Assembly: GCA_013365365.1 (NCBI GenBank)
Contig: JABVXU010000041.1
Location: forward strand, 1-64,000
DNA length: 64,000 nt
Origin: Cruorifilaria tuberocauda
Taxonomy: Eukaryota; Nematoda; Chromadorea; Rhabditida; Onchocercidae
Reading direction: 5' to 3'
This document shows positions 63,501-64,000 of this stretch, piece after piece. Under the pieces are notes generated by a model, which did no database searches, had not been told where the DNA came from, and saw only the letters and a program-made list of their open reading frames with translations. Made by a program: the position numbers and the translations under genes. Every line of letters starts with the position of its first letter. Positions within the stretch are counted from its first letter, which is position 1.

Positions 63501-64000
63501 ATTTCATTGAGAATAATAATTTTTAACATAGTTCCAAAGAAATGCAGTTATTTTTTTTCATTGAAATAAACTACTCATATAAGGAAAAAAAATTTTTTGC
63601 CATTTATTTGAGGTCATAATATTCTATCTAAAATAGATAAAACTAGACAAATATGTCTACGATTCAAGTTAAACAGTTAAATTAGATAGTAAAAATATAA
63701 TTTTAAAAAATCGAAGATATAATTTAAAAAAATATATTTCTGCAAAAACAGGCACGCATTATAATTTGAGTTTAAAAAAATTAGCACTAGGTTTTCACCG
63801 TTTTTTGCTAGCGCATTTGCTTCATCTCCTTTCAGCCCTTCCTTTTGCTAATAAAATTGATAACATCACCACTTCTCTATTTTAACTCTCTGGTTTATCC
63901 GGTTATTCTTTCTAAAATCTTACTGGTTCAATTGGTTTACGCAGTTATCAGAAAGATGAAAAAATAAAACATTGATTCGAGAGTGGTTGGTATTGAGAAT
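60513..64000. other. gene-poor right end
   Basis: 3.5 kb of very AT-rich DNA, with A-runs toward the right edge. A 71-codon plus-strand frame at 62862-63077 is Lys/Ile-rich and looks like chance. Nothing supported. Confidence 0.5.

Overview
This window looks like nuclear DNA of a parasitic nematode, probably a filarial or related clade III species (inference, no search was run). The support is very AT-rich DNA, many short exons separated by 50-1000 bp introns, acceptors of the TTTCAG/TTTTAG type, a histone H4 carrying the nematode-type TYCEHAK variant, and a PTEN gene with a long tail like that of worm DAF-18. There are no bacterial operons, phage genes, CRISPR arrays or complete transposons. 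I rebuilt gene models by hand, joining exons at GT/AG sites with matching phase. For nine genes every junction closes and the total length is a whole number of codons.

Left part (1-20 kb): a possible first exon running off the left edge (-), a multi-exon secreted Cys-containing orphan (+, 1554-5031), GPKOW (-, 5861-8824) divergent from eIF1A (+, 10305-11372), an unresolved exon cluster (+, 14.3-16.3 kb), and a small three-exon secreted orphan (+, 17960-18782).

Middle (20-39 kb): an intron-containing histone H4 (-, 21973-22385) divergent from a TBC1D13-type Rab GAP (+, 23158-26439). Next come SIAH (+, 27847-29796), FAHD1 acylpyruvase (-, 31112-32027), a decayed-looking short-chain dehydrogenase (-, about 33.4-35.7 kb), and a winged-helix SAM methyltransferase (-, 36374-38807).

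Right part (39-64 kb): a gene-poor 7.7 kb stretch leads into daf-18/PTEN (+, 46584-51697). A run of minus-strand genes follows: an unrecognised 203-codon exon, an SH3 adaptor 3' end of SORBS type, an ARB2/FAM172A protein, and, about 0.4 kb downstream of it, an LRAT-fold protein with a C-terminal membrane anchor. The last 3.5 kb hold nothing I can support.

Most recognised genes are housekeeping or signalling functions: splicing (GPKOW), translation start (eIF1A), chromatin (H4), Rab control (TBC1D13), ubiquitin ligation (SIAH), PI3K antagonism (PTEN), RNA/chromatin factor (ARB2) and lipid acyl chemistry (LRAT-like). They share no pathway. The less ordinary items are the H4 gene (intron, one substitution, no visible 3' hairpin), the LRAT-like gene close behind ARB2, the dehydrogenase relic, and the two secreted orphans.
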